Shown: positions 25,018-33,125 of the stretch, one piece after another
Numbering within the stretch: position 1 is the first letter of the stretch
How the letters are laid out: every line of letters begins with the position of its first letter
Assembly: GCF_021202945.1 (NCBI RefSeq)
Contig: NZ_JAJOYR010000002.1
Location: forward strand, 1,124,453 to 1,188,452
DNA: 64,000 nucleotides
Direction: 5' to 3'
DNA from: Stenotrophomonas sp. SY1
Lineage (GTDB): Bacteria > Pseudomonadota > Gammaproteobacteria > Xanthomonadales > Xanthomonadaceae
Position numbers and translations under genes: made by a program
Notes under the pieces: model-generated
Databases searched by the model: none
The model's input: only the letters and a program-made list of their open reading frames with translations
What the model was told of the DNA's origin: nothing

Positions 25018-25466
25018 CGGCCTTGCCATCTGCGCGGGGGCGCAAAGCGTAACGCAGGCCGCCACCACTGCGGGGGCGTTGCCCCCTCCCTTCTGCCGCA
25101 GGCAAAGGGGAGGGTTGGGGAGGGGCGCCTTCAGCGCTTGTCTCCAGCCCCGCCACCAACGCGCAGGAGCAGGGGCAACAAGGCCCCCTTCCCGACCTTC
25201 TGGAAGCCCGGTACCCGGGACGGAACTCCGTTGCTGGCCGCGCAAACGGAATCCGAACACCTGCCGGCGCAACCGGCGCGACAATGCGTGGTCTGCGGCA
25301 AACCAGACTGAATACGTTGAGTTTGCTCGCCGTCGGTGGTTGCCCTGGCTGTAACCAAGGGTTTGTACGATCAGTTGTGCTGCGGCGCAGGACGGCTTTT
25401 TCGGACGGATTCCTTACCATGGGCAATTCCTATCATTTGAAACCATCTGTTCAAGGTGTTGCTGCA
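25018..25466. other. Intergenic region between kynA and pdhA
   Basis: These 449 bases hold the two divergent promoters. A hairpin repeat of the GGGTTGGGGAGGGG type lies at about 25082-25126. AAGGTG at 25453-25458 is the pdhA ribosome-binding site. The frame of pdhA stays open upstream to 25284 but is unlike coding sequence. No regulator site could be assigned. Confidence 0.5.
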
Positions 25467-26555
25467 ATGACGGTTTCCGCCCAGTTCCAAATTGAATACC
25501 TGCAGTACCTGGATGCCGACGGCAACCTGGTACGCAACGATCTCCCCGAGTCGCTGCGCGACCCCCGCGCCCTGCTGCCGATGTTCCGGCAGATGCTGGC
25601 CACCCGGGTGTTCGACACCAAGGCCGTGGCGCTGCAGCGCACCGGCAAGCTCGGCACCTTTGCCTCCTGCCTGGGCCATGAAGCGGCCCACGTCGGCATT
25701 GGTGCGGCAATGAAGCCCGGTGACGTGTTCGCCCCCAGCTACCGCGAGTACGGCGCGATGTTCATGCGCGGCGTACGCCCACGCGACGTCCTGATGTACT
25801 GGGGCGGCGACGAACGTGGCAGCGATTACGACCGCTCCAGCGACGCCGTGCGCGATTTCCCGATCTGCGTGCCGATCTCGACCCAGTGCCTGCACGCAGC
25901 CGGTTCGGCACTGTCGTTCAAGCTGCGTGGCCTGAACCAGGTGGCCGTGACCGTCTGCGGTGACGGCGGCAGCTCCAAGACCGACTTCTACGCCGCAGTG
26001 AACTCCGCTGGCGCCTACCAGCTGCCGCTGATCCTGTGCGTGGTCAACAACGGCTGGGCCATCTCGGTGCCGCGTTCGGCCCAGACCGGCGCTGAAACCC
26101 TGGCCCAGAAGGGCCTGGCCGGCGGCCTGTTCTGCCTGCAGGTGGACGGCAACGACCTGATCGCGGTGCTGGCAGCCATGGAACAGGCGCGCGAACGTGC
26201 CCTGTCCGGCAAGGGCGGCACGGTGCTGGAGCTGCTCACCTACCGCCTGTCCGACCACACCACCGCCGACGATGCGCGCCGCTACCGCGACGACGCCGAA
26301 GTGAAGTCGGCCTGGTTGAAGGAACCGCTGCTCCGCCTGCGCAAGTACCTCACCGCGCAGGGCGTGTGGAGCGAGGAAGAAGAAAAGAACTGGATCGCCG
26401 AATGCGGCACCCGCGTGGACGAGGAGGTCAACGCCTACCTCAACTGCCCGGTGCAGCCGGTCGAAGCCATGTTCGATTTCCTGTACGCCGACCCGCCGCC
26501 GGATCTGCTGGCCCAGCGCGCCGCCGCCATCGCCCTGGAGCAGCGCCATGGATGA
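25467..26555 (+). CDS. pdhA: Pyruvate (2-oxo acid) dehydrogenase E1 component, alpha subunit
   Basis: E1 alpha binds thiamine diphosphate and decarboxylates the 2-oxo acid together with E1 beta. The 362-residue protein has GTFASCLGHEAAHVGIGAAM, FAPSYREYGAMFMRGV and the TPP-binding motif VCGDGGSSKTDFYAAVNSAG ending in CVVNNGWAISV. A phosphorylation-loop-like SDHTTADDARRYRD follows. The start at 25467 (MTVSAQFQIEYLQYLDAD) follows AAGGTG by 8 bases. The sequence fits the alpha2-beta2 pyruvate or branched-chain type; pyruvate is preferred because the operon order matches xanthomonad pdhAB-pdhC. It overlaps an upstream extension of pdhB. Confidence 0.9.
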   Translation: MTVSAQFQIEYLQYLDADGNLVRNDLPESLRDPRALLPMFRQMLATRVFDTKAVALQRTGKLGTFASCLGHEAAHVGIGAAMKPGDVFAPSYREYGAMFMRGVRPRDVLMYWGGDERGSDYDRSSDAVRDFPICVPISTQCLHAAGSALSFKLRGLNQVAVTVCGDGGSSKTDFYAAVNSAGAYQLPLILCVVNNGWAISVPRSAQTGAETLAQKGLAGGLFCLQVDGNDLIAVLAAMEQARERALSGKGGTVLELLTYRLSDHTTADDARRYRDDAEVKSAWLKEPLLRLRKYLTAQGVWSEEEEKNWIAECGTRVDEEVNAYLNCPVQPVEAMFDFLYADPPPDLLAQRAAAIALEQRHG

Positions 26556-26640
26556 CATCAAGCGCGTCGTTTCCGGAACCCCGGCCAGCCACGACCCCGG
26601 CCCGGCCCACAGCGCGGCAAGCCACAGCGGAGAAGCCACC

Positions 26641-27627
26641 ATGACCGCCACCCCGATCACCCTCATCGAAGCCGTCACCCAGGCCCTTGCATGGGAAATG
26701 GAACACGACCCCTCGGTGCTGGTGCTGGGCGAGGACGTGGGCGTCAACGGCGGCGTGTTCCGCGCCACCGCCGGCCTGCAGCAGCAGTTCGGTTCGCAGC
26801 GCGTGCTGGACACCCCGCTGGATGAAACCACCATCGCCGGCCTCACCGTCGGCCTGGCCGCGCAGGGCATGAAGCCGATTGCCGAAGCCCAGTTCGACGG
26901 CTTCGTCTATCCGATGGTGGACCACATCATCTGCCACGCCGCACGCCTGCGTAACCGCACCCGTGGCCGCCTGCATTGCCCGATGGTGCTGCGCGTGCCG
27001 TGGGGTGGTGGCATCCGTGCGCCGGAGCACCACAGCGAAGCCAACGAGGCCATCTTCACCAACGTGCCGGGCCTGCGCGTGGTGCTGCCGTCCAGCCCGC
27101 AGCGTGCCTACGGCCTGTTGCTGGCCGCGATCCGCGAGCCGGATCCGGTGATCTACATGGAGCCCAAGCGCATCTACCGCCAGTACAAGGAAGTGGTCGC
27201 CAACGATGGCGAGGCACTGCCGCTGGACGTGTGCTTCGTGCTGCGTGACGGCACCGACGTGACCCTGGTGACCTGGGGCGCGCAGGTGAAGGAAGCCCTG
27301 GAAGCAGCCGACAAGCTGGCCGGCGAAGGCATCAGTGCCGAAGTCATCGACGTGGCCACGCTGCGTCCGCTCGATTTCGCCACCATCGCCGAATCGGTGG
27401 CCAAGACCGGCCGCTGCGTGATCGTGCAGGAAGCGCCGAAGACGGCCGGTTTCGGCGCTGAAATCGCCGCCCGCCTGGCCGAAGAGTCCATGTACGACCT
27501 GCTGGCACCGGTCGAGCGCGTCACCGGCTACGACACCCACATCCCGCTGTTCCGTTTGGAAATGAAGTACCTGCCGAGCGTCGAGCGGATCGTGGCTGCG
27601 GCCAAGCGTGCGGTGACGGCAGGCTGA
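26641..27627 (+). CDS. pdhB: Pyruvate (2-oxo acid) dehydrogenase E1 component, beta subunit
   Basis: The 328-residue E1 beta partner of PdhA begins MTATPITLIEAVTQALAWEME. It shows VLVLGEDVGVNGGVFRATAGL, RVLDTPLDETTIAGLTVGLA, EAQFDGFVYPMVDHI and VVLPSSPQRAYGLLLAAI, all standard for this family. GGAG lies 8 bases before the ATG at 26641. A longer start at 26548 would overlap pdhA, but its extra 31 residues look unlike the family. It is followed after one base by the SH3-like gene, so it is clearly part of the operon. Confidence 0.93.
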   Translation: MTATPITLIEAVTQALAWEMEHDPSVLVLGEDVGVNGGVFRATAGLQQQFGSQRVLDTPLDETTIAGLTVGLAAQGMKPIAEAQFDGFVYPMVDHIICHAARLRNRTRGRLHCPMVLRVPWGGGIRAPEHHSEANEAIFTNVPGLRVVLPSSPQRAYGLLLAAIREPDPVIYMEPKRIYRQYKEVVANDGEALPLDVCFVLRDGTDVTLVTWGAQVKEALEAADKLAGEGISAEVIDVATLRPLDFATIAESVAKTGRCVIVQEAPKTAGFGAEIAARLAEESMYDLLAPVERVTGYDTHIPLFRLEMKYLPSVERIVAAAKRAVTAG

Positions 27628-27628
27628 C

Positions 27629-27982
27629 ATGCAGGCACGCCTGACTGGCAGCTACCGCAGTCAATATCGCAATCCTTTGCAGGTCCACGCCGGGCAGATT
27701 GTCGCGCTCGGCGTACGTGACGAGGAATGGCCGGCGTTCGCGTGGGTAACCACCGACGCCGGCGATGCCGGCTGGACACCGGTTGCATGGCTGGGGATGC
27801 TCGGCGATGGACGCGCCGAAGTGCTGCGCGATTACAGCGCGCGCGAACTGGATGCCGACAGCGGCGAGCGGGTAAGGCTTCATTACGAACATGGCGGCTG
27901 GTGGTGGTCCGAGCGTGCCGACGGCACGCAGGGCTGGTTGCCGGCGCGCGAACTTGAATTGCTGGAAGAGAACTGCACATGA
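27629..27982 (+). CDS. SH3-like domain protein encoded inside the pdh operon
   Basis: The 117-residue protein has two SH3-like (variant SH3, bacterial) repeats. The first spans NPLQVHAGQIVALGVRDEEWPAFAWVTTDAGDAGWTP and the second YSARELDADSGERVRLHYEHGGWWWSERADGTQGWLP, with matching WTP/WLP closers. It lies one base after pdhB, and its stop overlaps the pdhC start (ATGA), so its expression is coupled to the complex. It has no signal peptide and is therefore cytoplasmic. Its function is not known; a structural or assembly partner of the dehydrogenase is a reasonable inference. Confidence 0.8.
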   Translation: MQARLTGSYRSQYRNPLQVHAGQIVALGVRDEEWPAFAWVTTDAGDAGWTPVAWLGMLGDGRAEVLRDYSARELDADSGERVRLHYEHGGWWWSERADGTQGWLPARELELLEENCT

Positions 27983-29331
27983 GCCAGACCAAGAGCTTCA
28001 ACCTGCCCGACCTGGGCGAAGGCCTGCCGGACGCGACCATCGTTGAGTGGTTCGTCAAGGAAGGCGATGTGATCAAGCTGGACGAGCCGCTGGTCTCGAT
28101 GGAGACCGCCAAGGCCGTGGTGGAAGTGCCCTCGCCGGTCTCCGGCAAGATCCTGAAACTGGCCGGCGCACCGGGTGACATCGTGGTGACCGGCCACATG
28201 CTGGCGCACTTCGAGATCGACCCGAACCTGCCGCAGCGTGCCGAAGGCCAGGACACCGGCCATCACCACGGCGCCCCGGCACCGGCCGCACCGGCGCCTG
28301 CACCTGCCGCAGCACCGGCACCAGCGGCTGCTGCCGCCGCCGAACGTGCCGACGAAGGCACCGTGGTCGGCGCGATGGTCAGCTCCAACGCCGTGCACAC
28401 CGAACAGGCCGTAGCCGTCGGTGGCGTCAAAGCGATGCCGGCAGTGCGTGCAATGGCCCGCAAGCTGGGCGTGGACCTGGCCCGCGTGCGTGCCACCGGC
28501 GCCGATGGCGCGGTGACAATGAACGACGTGAAGCAGGCTGCCGAAGCAGGTACCGCAAAGATCGGCGCAGCGCCGGCAGCGGTACCGCAGGCTGCTGTCG
28601 CTGCGGCACCCGCCGCACGCGTCGAAGCCACCCGCACCCCGCTTTCCGCCGCCGGCAAGCCGATGCGCACCGCGCCTCCGGGCGTGGTTGCCAAGGGCCA
28701 GCCGGAGCCGCTGAAGGGCGTGCGCCGCAACATGGCGCGGGTGATGGCCGATGCGCACAGCAAGGTCGTGCCGACCACGCTGAGCGACGACGCCGACATC
28801 CACGCCTGGGCACCGGGCAACGACATGACCTCGCGCCTGGTCCGCGCCATCGTCAAGGCCTGCCAGGCCGTGCCGGCGATGAATGCCTGGTTCGACGGTG
28901 ACAACCTCACCCGCACCCTGCACGCGCAGGTGGACATCGGCATCGCCGTGGACACCGACGACGGCCTGTTCGTCCCGGCCCTACGCAATGCCGACATGCT
29001 CGATGCACGTGGCGTGCGCGAAGGCATCAACCGTCTGCGCCAGCAGGTGGAAGACCGCTCGATCGCCGCTTCGGAACTGAGCGGTTACACCATCTCGCTG
29101 TCCAACTTCGGCATGTTCGCCGGTCGCTACGCAACGCCGGTCGTCGTGCCGCCGTGCGTGGCCATCGTTGCCGCCGGCCGCGCCCGCTTCCAGCTCACCC
29201 CGGTGATGGGCGGCGTGGAAACGCACAAGGTCATCCCGCTGTCGGTCACCTTCGACCACCGCGCCTGCACCGGCGGCGAAGCTGCCCGCTTCCTGCGCGC
29301 GCTGATCGACGACCTGGCGCTGACCCACTGA
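27979..29331 (+). CDS. pdhC: Dihydrolipoamide acyltransferase (E2) of the 2-oxo acid dehydrogenase complex
   Basis: The 450-residue E2 has one lipoyl domain at residues 1-80 (lysine in SMETAKAVVEVP), an Ala/Pro linker, a peripheral subunit-binding domain near 150-185 (AMPAVRAMARKLGVDLARV, TGADGAVTMNDV), a second linker, and the catalytic domain from about 235. The catalytic motif reads FDHRACTGGEAARF: the conserved His is present, but the Asp of the usual HxxxDG is Thr. The operon has no E3 gene; lipoamide dehydrogenase must come from elsewhere. The gene ends 23 bases before a strong terminator. Confidence 0.92.
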   Translation: MSQTKSFNLPDLGEGLPDATIVEWFVKEGDVIKLDEPLVSMETAKAVVEVPSPVSGKILKLAGAPGDIVVTGHMLAHFEIDPNLPQRAEGQDTGHHHGAPAPAAPAPAPAAAPAPAAAAAAERADEGTVVGAMVSSNAVHTEQAVAVGGVKAMPAVRAMARKLGVDLARVRATGADGAVTMNDVKQAAEAGTAKIGAAPAAVPQAAVAAAPAARVEATRTPLSAAGKPMRTAPPGVVAKGQPEPLKGVRRNMARVMADAHSKVVPTTLSDDADIHAWAPGNDMTSRLVRAIVKACQAVPAMNAWFDGDNLTRTLHAQVDIGIAVDTDDGLFVPALRNADMLDARGVREGINRLRQQVEDRSIAASELSGYTISLSNFGMFAGRYATPVVVPPCVAIVAAGRARFQLTPVMGGVETHKVIPLSVTFDHRACTGGEAARFLRALIDDLALTH

Positions 29332-29354
29332 TCCCATTGTTACTGCAGCATTTG

Positions 29355-29380
29355 AGCCCGCAGCAATGCGGGCTTTTTTT
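29355..29380 (+). terminator. Rho-independent terminator of the pdh operon
   Basis: AGCCCGCA (29355-29362), loop GCAA, TGCGGGCT (29367-29374), then T residues to 29380. Confidence 0.92.
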
Positions 29381-29460
29381 ATGTCTGCGCGACCGCGCTA
29401 CCATCGCTGCCGGCACCCGCCATCGAGCGGGCTCTTCAACACCGAAACAGGAAGCAGTAC

Positions 29461-29883
29461 ATGGGAATCGCAACAGGGATGATCGTCGGCGCCGTCATTG
29501 GCTTTGGCGCACTGAACGTGATGGCGCTGATGGCCAGGAACAGTGGACGTCCGTACGACCAGACCACATTGACCACCGATGAGGACGTGCTTGGCAAGGT
29601 CGCCAGCTGGGCACAGGCCAACGGTTACTTCCTGGAGCGCGAAACCGGGCAGACGCAGGTCTACCGCAAGGGCAAAGGCTTTTTGACCGCTCCGATGTTC
29701 CTGGAGGTCATCCGCGACGGCAGCCGCCATACGTTCCGCAGCTACACCCGCATCAACGGCCTGATCATCAAGGGCGACATGGCACTGAGCGGCAGCAGCT
29801 TCGTAGCCAGCCTGCCGCGTTCGATGGCACGCAAGGCGCAGAACCAGCTGTTCGCTGAACTGCACGCCCCGCCGATCGGCTGA
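29461..29883 (+). CDS. Small membrane-anchored protein of unknown function
   Basis: The 140-residue protein has one N-terminal membrane helix (ATGMIVGAVIGFGALNVMALMA) and a soluble domain with VASWAQANGYFLERETGQTQVYRKGKGFLTAP, FRSYTRINGLIIKGDMALS and a final basic RSMARKAQNQLF. It resembles conserved hypothetical proteins of Xanthomonadaceae; no function is known to me. TACCAT at 29399-29404 may be a -10 box. It is downstream of the pdh terminator and so independently transcribed. Confidence 0.65.
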   Translation: MGIATGMIVGAVIGFGALNVMALMARNSGRPYDQTTLTTDEDVLGKVASWAQANGYFLERETGQTQVYRKGKGFLTAPMFLEVIRDGSRHTFRSYTRINGLIIKGDMALSGSSFVASLPRSMARKAQNQLFAELHAPPIG

Positions 29884-30013
29884 ACCTGTGCCCTGCCGGA
29901 ACCGTGACCCGCCTTCGGAGCGGGTTGCGGTTCCGATGCATCCGCTGTCACGGCATTCACCCAATGCAGGGCTACCATGCCCGAGCCGGCCACAAACCCG
30001 ATTCGGTAATCCC

Positions 30014-30349
30014 ATGGACGCTTGGATCTGTACCCGATGTGGTGAACGCAATGGCGCCGACGCACGGCAGTGCTGGCGCTGCAGTACCTACGCCGATGGT
30101 TCCCCGCCACCAGCGGATGCCGACCAGCCGCCGCATGGCGGCCCGGCCCCACGGCGGATGCAATGCCTGCGATGCGCTGGCGCCACGATGGAGTTCATCG
30201 GCCGCCGCCGCTTCCAGGAAAGCACCCAGGCGATGCCATTCCTGCTCGGCGACCTGGGCAGCCTGTTCCTCGACCGCGAAGAGTTCGACCTTTATGCCTG
30301 CGTTTCATGCGGCAAGGTCGAGCTCTTCCTTTCCAGCACACCTTACTGA
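30014..30349 (+). CDS. Zinc-finger/zinc-ribbon protein of unknown function
   Basis: The 111-residue protein begins with a RanBP2-like or zinc-ribbon motif, WICTRCGERNGADARQCWRC (C-x2-C-x9-C-x2-C). A second CxxC pair follows (MQCLRCAG and ACVSCGKVELFL). The middle is a proline-rich linker (ADGSPPPADADQPPH). No enzyme motif is seen. It probably binds one or two Zn2+ ions; partners are unknown. The start ATG at 30014 is the first in the conserved region. It ends six bases before the DUF998 gene, which may be in the same transcript. Confidence 0.72.
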   Translation: MDAWICTRCGERNGADARQCWRCSTYADGSPPPADADQPPHGGPAPRRMQCLRCAGATMEFIGRRRFQESTQAMPFLLGDLGSLFLDREEFDLYACVSCGKVELFLSSTPY

Positions 30350-30355
30350 CCAGCG

Positions 30356-30967
30356 ATGCGTAAGCCGCGCTGGCTCATCGTTCTGTTCGTCCTTGTATAC
30401 GTGGGCATGCTGGTCGGTGGTGCCGCACTGAAGCCGGGCTACTCGGCGCAGGCGCAGTACATCAGCGAACTGGGCGCAAGCGGCAGCGCCCACGCCATTG
30501 TGATCAGCGTCGCCGGATTCATTCCCGTTGGCGTGCTGGCCGCAGCATTGCTGGTGGTGATGGCTCCGCGCGTGCCGGTCTCCGGTGCCAGCCGCGTCGG
30601 CTACTGGCTGCTGCTGTGCGAGCCGCTGGCCTGGATCGGCTCGGCACTGGCGCCCTGCGACCTTGGCTGCCCGATGGAAGGCAGCCTGTCGCAGGCACTG
30701 CACAACCTGCTTGGCGTATTCACGTATCTGGGTACCACCCTCGGCCTGGTGCTGCTGGCGACCACTCCCGGGCTGCGTGCCAGCATGCGCATGGCGTGGG
30801 TGGCGCTCGCCGCAACCTGGCTGCTGCTGTTCGTGCTGATGGGCGCACCGCCACTGCATGAATGGCGTGGGTTGCTGCAGCGCCTGGCCGAGTGGCTCGT
30901 CTATGGATCGCTGTGCATCACGGCTTGGCGACTGGCCCAGCCTGCCCCGTCACCGGGCAGGGATTAA
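30356..30967 (+). CDS. DUF998 family membrane protein
   Basis: The 203-residue protein has about six hydrophobic segments. Features of DUF998 are visible: QAQYISELGASGSAHAI in the first loop and GSALAPCDLGCPMEG in the middle (two cysteines close together), then QALHNLLGVFTYLGTT. The role of DUF998 proteins is unknown. It starts six bases after the zinc-finger gene and lies about 30 bases before the VOC protein, so it may be co-transcribed with both. Confidence 0.85.
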   Translation: MRKPRWLIVLFVLVYVGMLVGGAALKPGYSAQAQYISELGASGSAHAIVISVAGFIPVGVLAAALLVVMAPRVPVSGASRVGYWLLLCEPLAWIGSALAPCDLGCPMEGSLSQALHNLLGVFTYLGTTLGLVLLATTPGLRASMRMAWVALAATWLLLFVLMGAPPLHEWRGLLQRLAEWLVYGSLCITAWRLAQPAPSPGRD

Positions 30968-30997
30968 GCTGCGGCTTCCATCGCCCGGAGCAACGCC

Positions 30998-31384
30998 ATG
31001 AGCCACCGCAGCCGTCTGGCCGGTTTCATCATCGACTGCCAGGACATCGACAGTGACAAGGCCGCAGCGTTCTGGAGCGCGGCACTGGGGCTGGATGCCG
31101 AACCCGCCTATACCGAGGAAGACGGCGCCCAGTACAGCGAACTGCACGGCGCACCGGCCGGACTGCACGTGGAGGTGCAACGCGTCAGCCATCCTTCGCG
31201 CGTGCATCTGGATATCGAGTCCGACGACATCGATGCCGAGGCCGACCGCTTGGAAGCACTCGGCGCCAAACGCATCGGCCGGGTCAAACGCTGGTGGGTG
31301 ATGGAAGCGCCAACCGGCCACCGCTTCTGCGTGGTGCAGATGAAACATCCCGAGCGCGGACCGGCACCCACACGCTGGGAGTAA
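30998..31384 (+). CDS. VOC (glyoxalase/dioxygenase-like) superfamily protein
   Basis: The 128-residue single-domain VOC protein has the fold's hallmarks: GFIIDCQDIDSDKAAAFWSAALGL at the start, RVHLDIESDDIDAEADRLEALGAKRIGR in the second half, and MEAPTGHRFCVVQ near the end. The His of HLDIESDDIDAEA and the Glu/Gly-rich end could be metal-binding remnants, but the usual metal set is incomplete, so catalysis is uncertain. The substrate is unknown. Confidence 0.8.
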   Translation: MSHRSRLAGFIIDCQDIDSDKAAAFWSAALGLDAEPAYTEEDGAQYSELHGAPAGLHVEVQRVSHPSRVHLDIESDDIDAEADRLEALGAKRIGRVKRWWVMEAPTGHRFCVVQMKHPERGPAPTRWE

Positions 31385-31432
31385 ACGGCGAAGGCCGCCG
31401 ATAATGGCCGCTTCGTTCCAGATGCTGGAGAT

Positions 31433-32200
31433 ATGTCGATGCCTGCCCCTTCACTCAACAATGCACGCGTACTGATTGCCGGTGGCAGTCGTGGTATTGG
31501 CTTGACCATGGCGGTCGCCTTCGCAAAGGAAGGTGCCCAGGTAAGCATCTGCGCGCGCAATGAGGCGGTGCTGCAGCAGGCCGCGACAAGCTTGCGTGAA
31601 GCCGGCGCCCGCACCGTGCACGTGCAGGGCTGCGACCTCGCCGAGCCGGTGCAGATCGAACATTGGGTAGGTGCCGCAGCCGATGCGCTGGGCGGCATCG
31701 ACATCGTCGTCAACAATGCCTCCGGCTACGGCAATGGCACCGATGACGCCAGCTGGCAGGCCGGCTTCGACATCGACCTGATGGCGGCGGTGCGCACCAA
31801 TCGTCTCGCCGTCCCGTACCTGCGCAACAGCGCGATGCCGGCCATCCTCAACATCAGTTCGATCAATGCACTGGTGCCCACGCCGCGTGCAGCAGCCTAT
31901 TCCAGCGCGAAGGCCGCGTTGAATTACTACACCGTGTCATTGGCTGCTGAACTGGCGCGTGAGCGCATCCGCGTCAACGCCATCGCACCGGGCTCGATCG
32001 AGTTCCCCGGCGGCCTGTGGGACCGCCGTCGCAGCGAGGAGCCGGCGCTGTACGAGCAGATCCGCGCGAAGATTCCGTTCGGCGGTTTCGGCGATGCCGC
32101 CGATGTGGCCAGCGCCGCGGTGTTCCTGTGTTCACCGGCGGCGCGCTGGATCACCGGGCAGGTGTTGGCGGTGGATGGTGGGCAATCGCTGCCGGCCTGA
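31433..32200 (+). CDS. Short-chain dehydrogenase/reductase (SDR)
   Basis: The 255-residue classical SDR has the cofactor motif AGGSRGIG near residue 20, the NNASG stretch near 97, the catalytic Ser in NISSIN and the Tyr-x-x-x-Lys in YSSAK near residue 160. The C-terminus AVDGGQSLPA is also typical. The substrate is unknown. An alternative ATG lies two codons downstream. A GATAAT at 31400 could be a -10 box. It is probably a cytoplasmic NADP(H) enzyme. Confidence 0.88.
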   Translation: MSMPAPSLNNARVLIAGGSRGIGLTMAVAFAKEGAQVSICARNEAVLQQAATSLREAGARTVHVQGCDLAEPVQIEHWVGAAADALGGIDIVVNNASGYGNGTDDASWQAGFDIDLMAAVRTNRLAVPYLRNSAMPAILNISSINALVPTPRAAAYSSAKAALNYYTVSLAAELARERIRVNAIAPGSIEFPGGLWDRRRSEEPALYEQIRAKIPFGGFGDAADVASAAVFLCSPAARWITGQVLAVDGGQSLPA

Positions 32201-32372
32201 TCGGGCCGCGCGGCCCCCATATCCGCATTGCAGGAGCGGTCTTGGCCGCGAACCCGACCGTGCAGCCGGCATCCACATAAACGCGATCACGCATCGTACG
32301 GTTGCGCTGTTCCCTGCAGACTGCAGCAGCGGTGGCTTCGCGGCCAAGGCTGCTCCTACGCGGGGCTATCGC

Positions 32373-33005
32373 CTACACCAACTGCGCCGAACCGATCACC
32401 CGCACGCCGGGCTGCGTGTTCAATGCCGCTTCCACCAATGCATCGGCAATGCGCTCGGCCGGGTTGATCCGCCATGCCTTGGGCAGCATCGGCGCCAAAG
32501 CCCCCAGCACCACCGCTGCGGCATGCTCTCCCGCACGCGACTCGGCACGTTCGCCACCGATCAACCCCGGCCGGACCAACGCCAGCGAAGAGAAACCCAG
32601 CGCGCGCAGATCCTCCTCCAGTTGCCCTTTCACCCGGTTGTAGAAGAACGGCGAACGCGCTTTGGCGCCCATCGCCGAGTTCAACGCGAACACCTCGCAG
32701 CCCTGCCGGCGCACGGCCTGCGCGATCTGCAGCGGGTAGCCGTGATCGATCTGCTGGAACGCCTCGCGTGAGCCGGCCTGTTTCATCGTCGAACCCAGGG
32801 CGCAGACCGCCGCATCGACCTGGTACCACGGCGCATCGGCCGGCAGCGTGGCGAAATCCAGCACCGGATTGAGCAGCTTTGCATCAGTCGGTGCCAACGG
32901 CCGCCGGGTCGGGGCGACCACGCCGCTGCAGCGCGGGTCTGCCAGCAACCGCCGCAGCACCTGCGCCCCGACCAGGCCGGTGGCCCCTGCAATCAGTACC
33001 CGCAT
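32373..33005 (-). CDS. NAD(P)-binding (atypical SDR / HTATIP2-like) protein
   Basis: The 210-residue protein has a Rossmann start (MRVLIAGATGLVGAQVLRRLL) with the GxTGxxG pattern, VDAAVCALGSTMKQAGS in the middle and VRPGLIGGERAES toward the end. It lacks a clear Tyr-x-x-x-Lys dyad (FFYNRVKGQLEE is the best candidate), as in atypical SDRs of the HTATIP2 group. GGAGCGGAGC lies upstream of the ATG at 33005. Function unknown. It converges with the SDR gene; GTAGGAGCGG-type repeats lie near 32230 and 32331. Confidence 0.82.
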   Translation of the reverse strand: MRVLIAGATGLVGAQVLRRLLADPRCSGVVAPTRRPLAPTDAKLLNPVLDFATLPADAPWYQVDAAVCALGSTMKQAGSREAFQQIDHGYPLQIAQAVRRQGCEVFALNSAMGAKARSPFFYNRVKGQLEEDLRALGFSSLALVRPGLIGGERAESRAGEHAAAVVLGALAPMLPKAWRINPAERIADALVEAALNTQPGVRVIGSAQLV

Positions 33006-33125
33006 GCTCCGCTCCTGTGATCGGCTGCCGTTCAAGCCGTCTGCTACCTTGCCGATAATGGGGCTTCAACACCACCCTCCTTACGCGCGCAGGCGCATGC
33101 GTTTCCACGCCCGGACCCTCTTGCA

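Noticed and set aside
25284..25466. N-terminal extension of PdhA
   Set aside because: The extra 61 codons are not family-like, and a good ribosome-binding site precedes the ATG at 25467.
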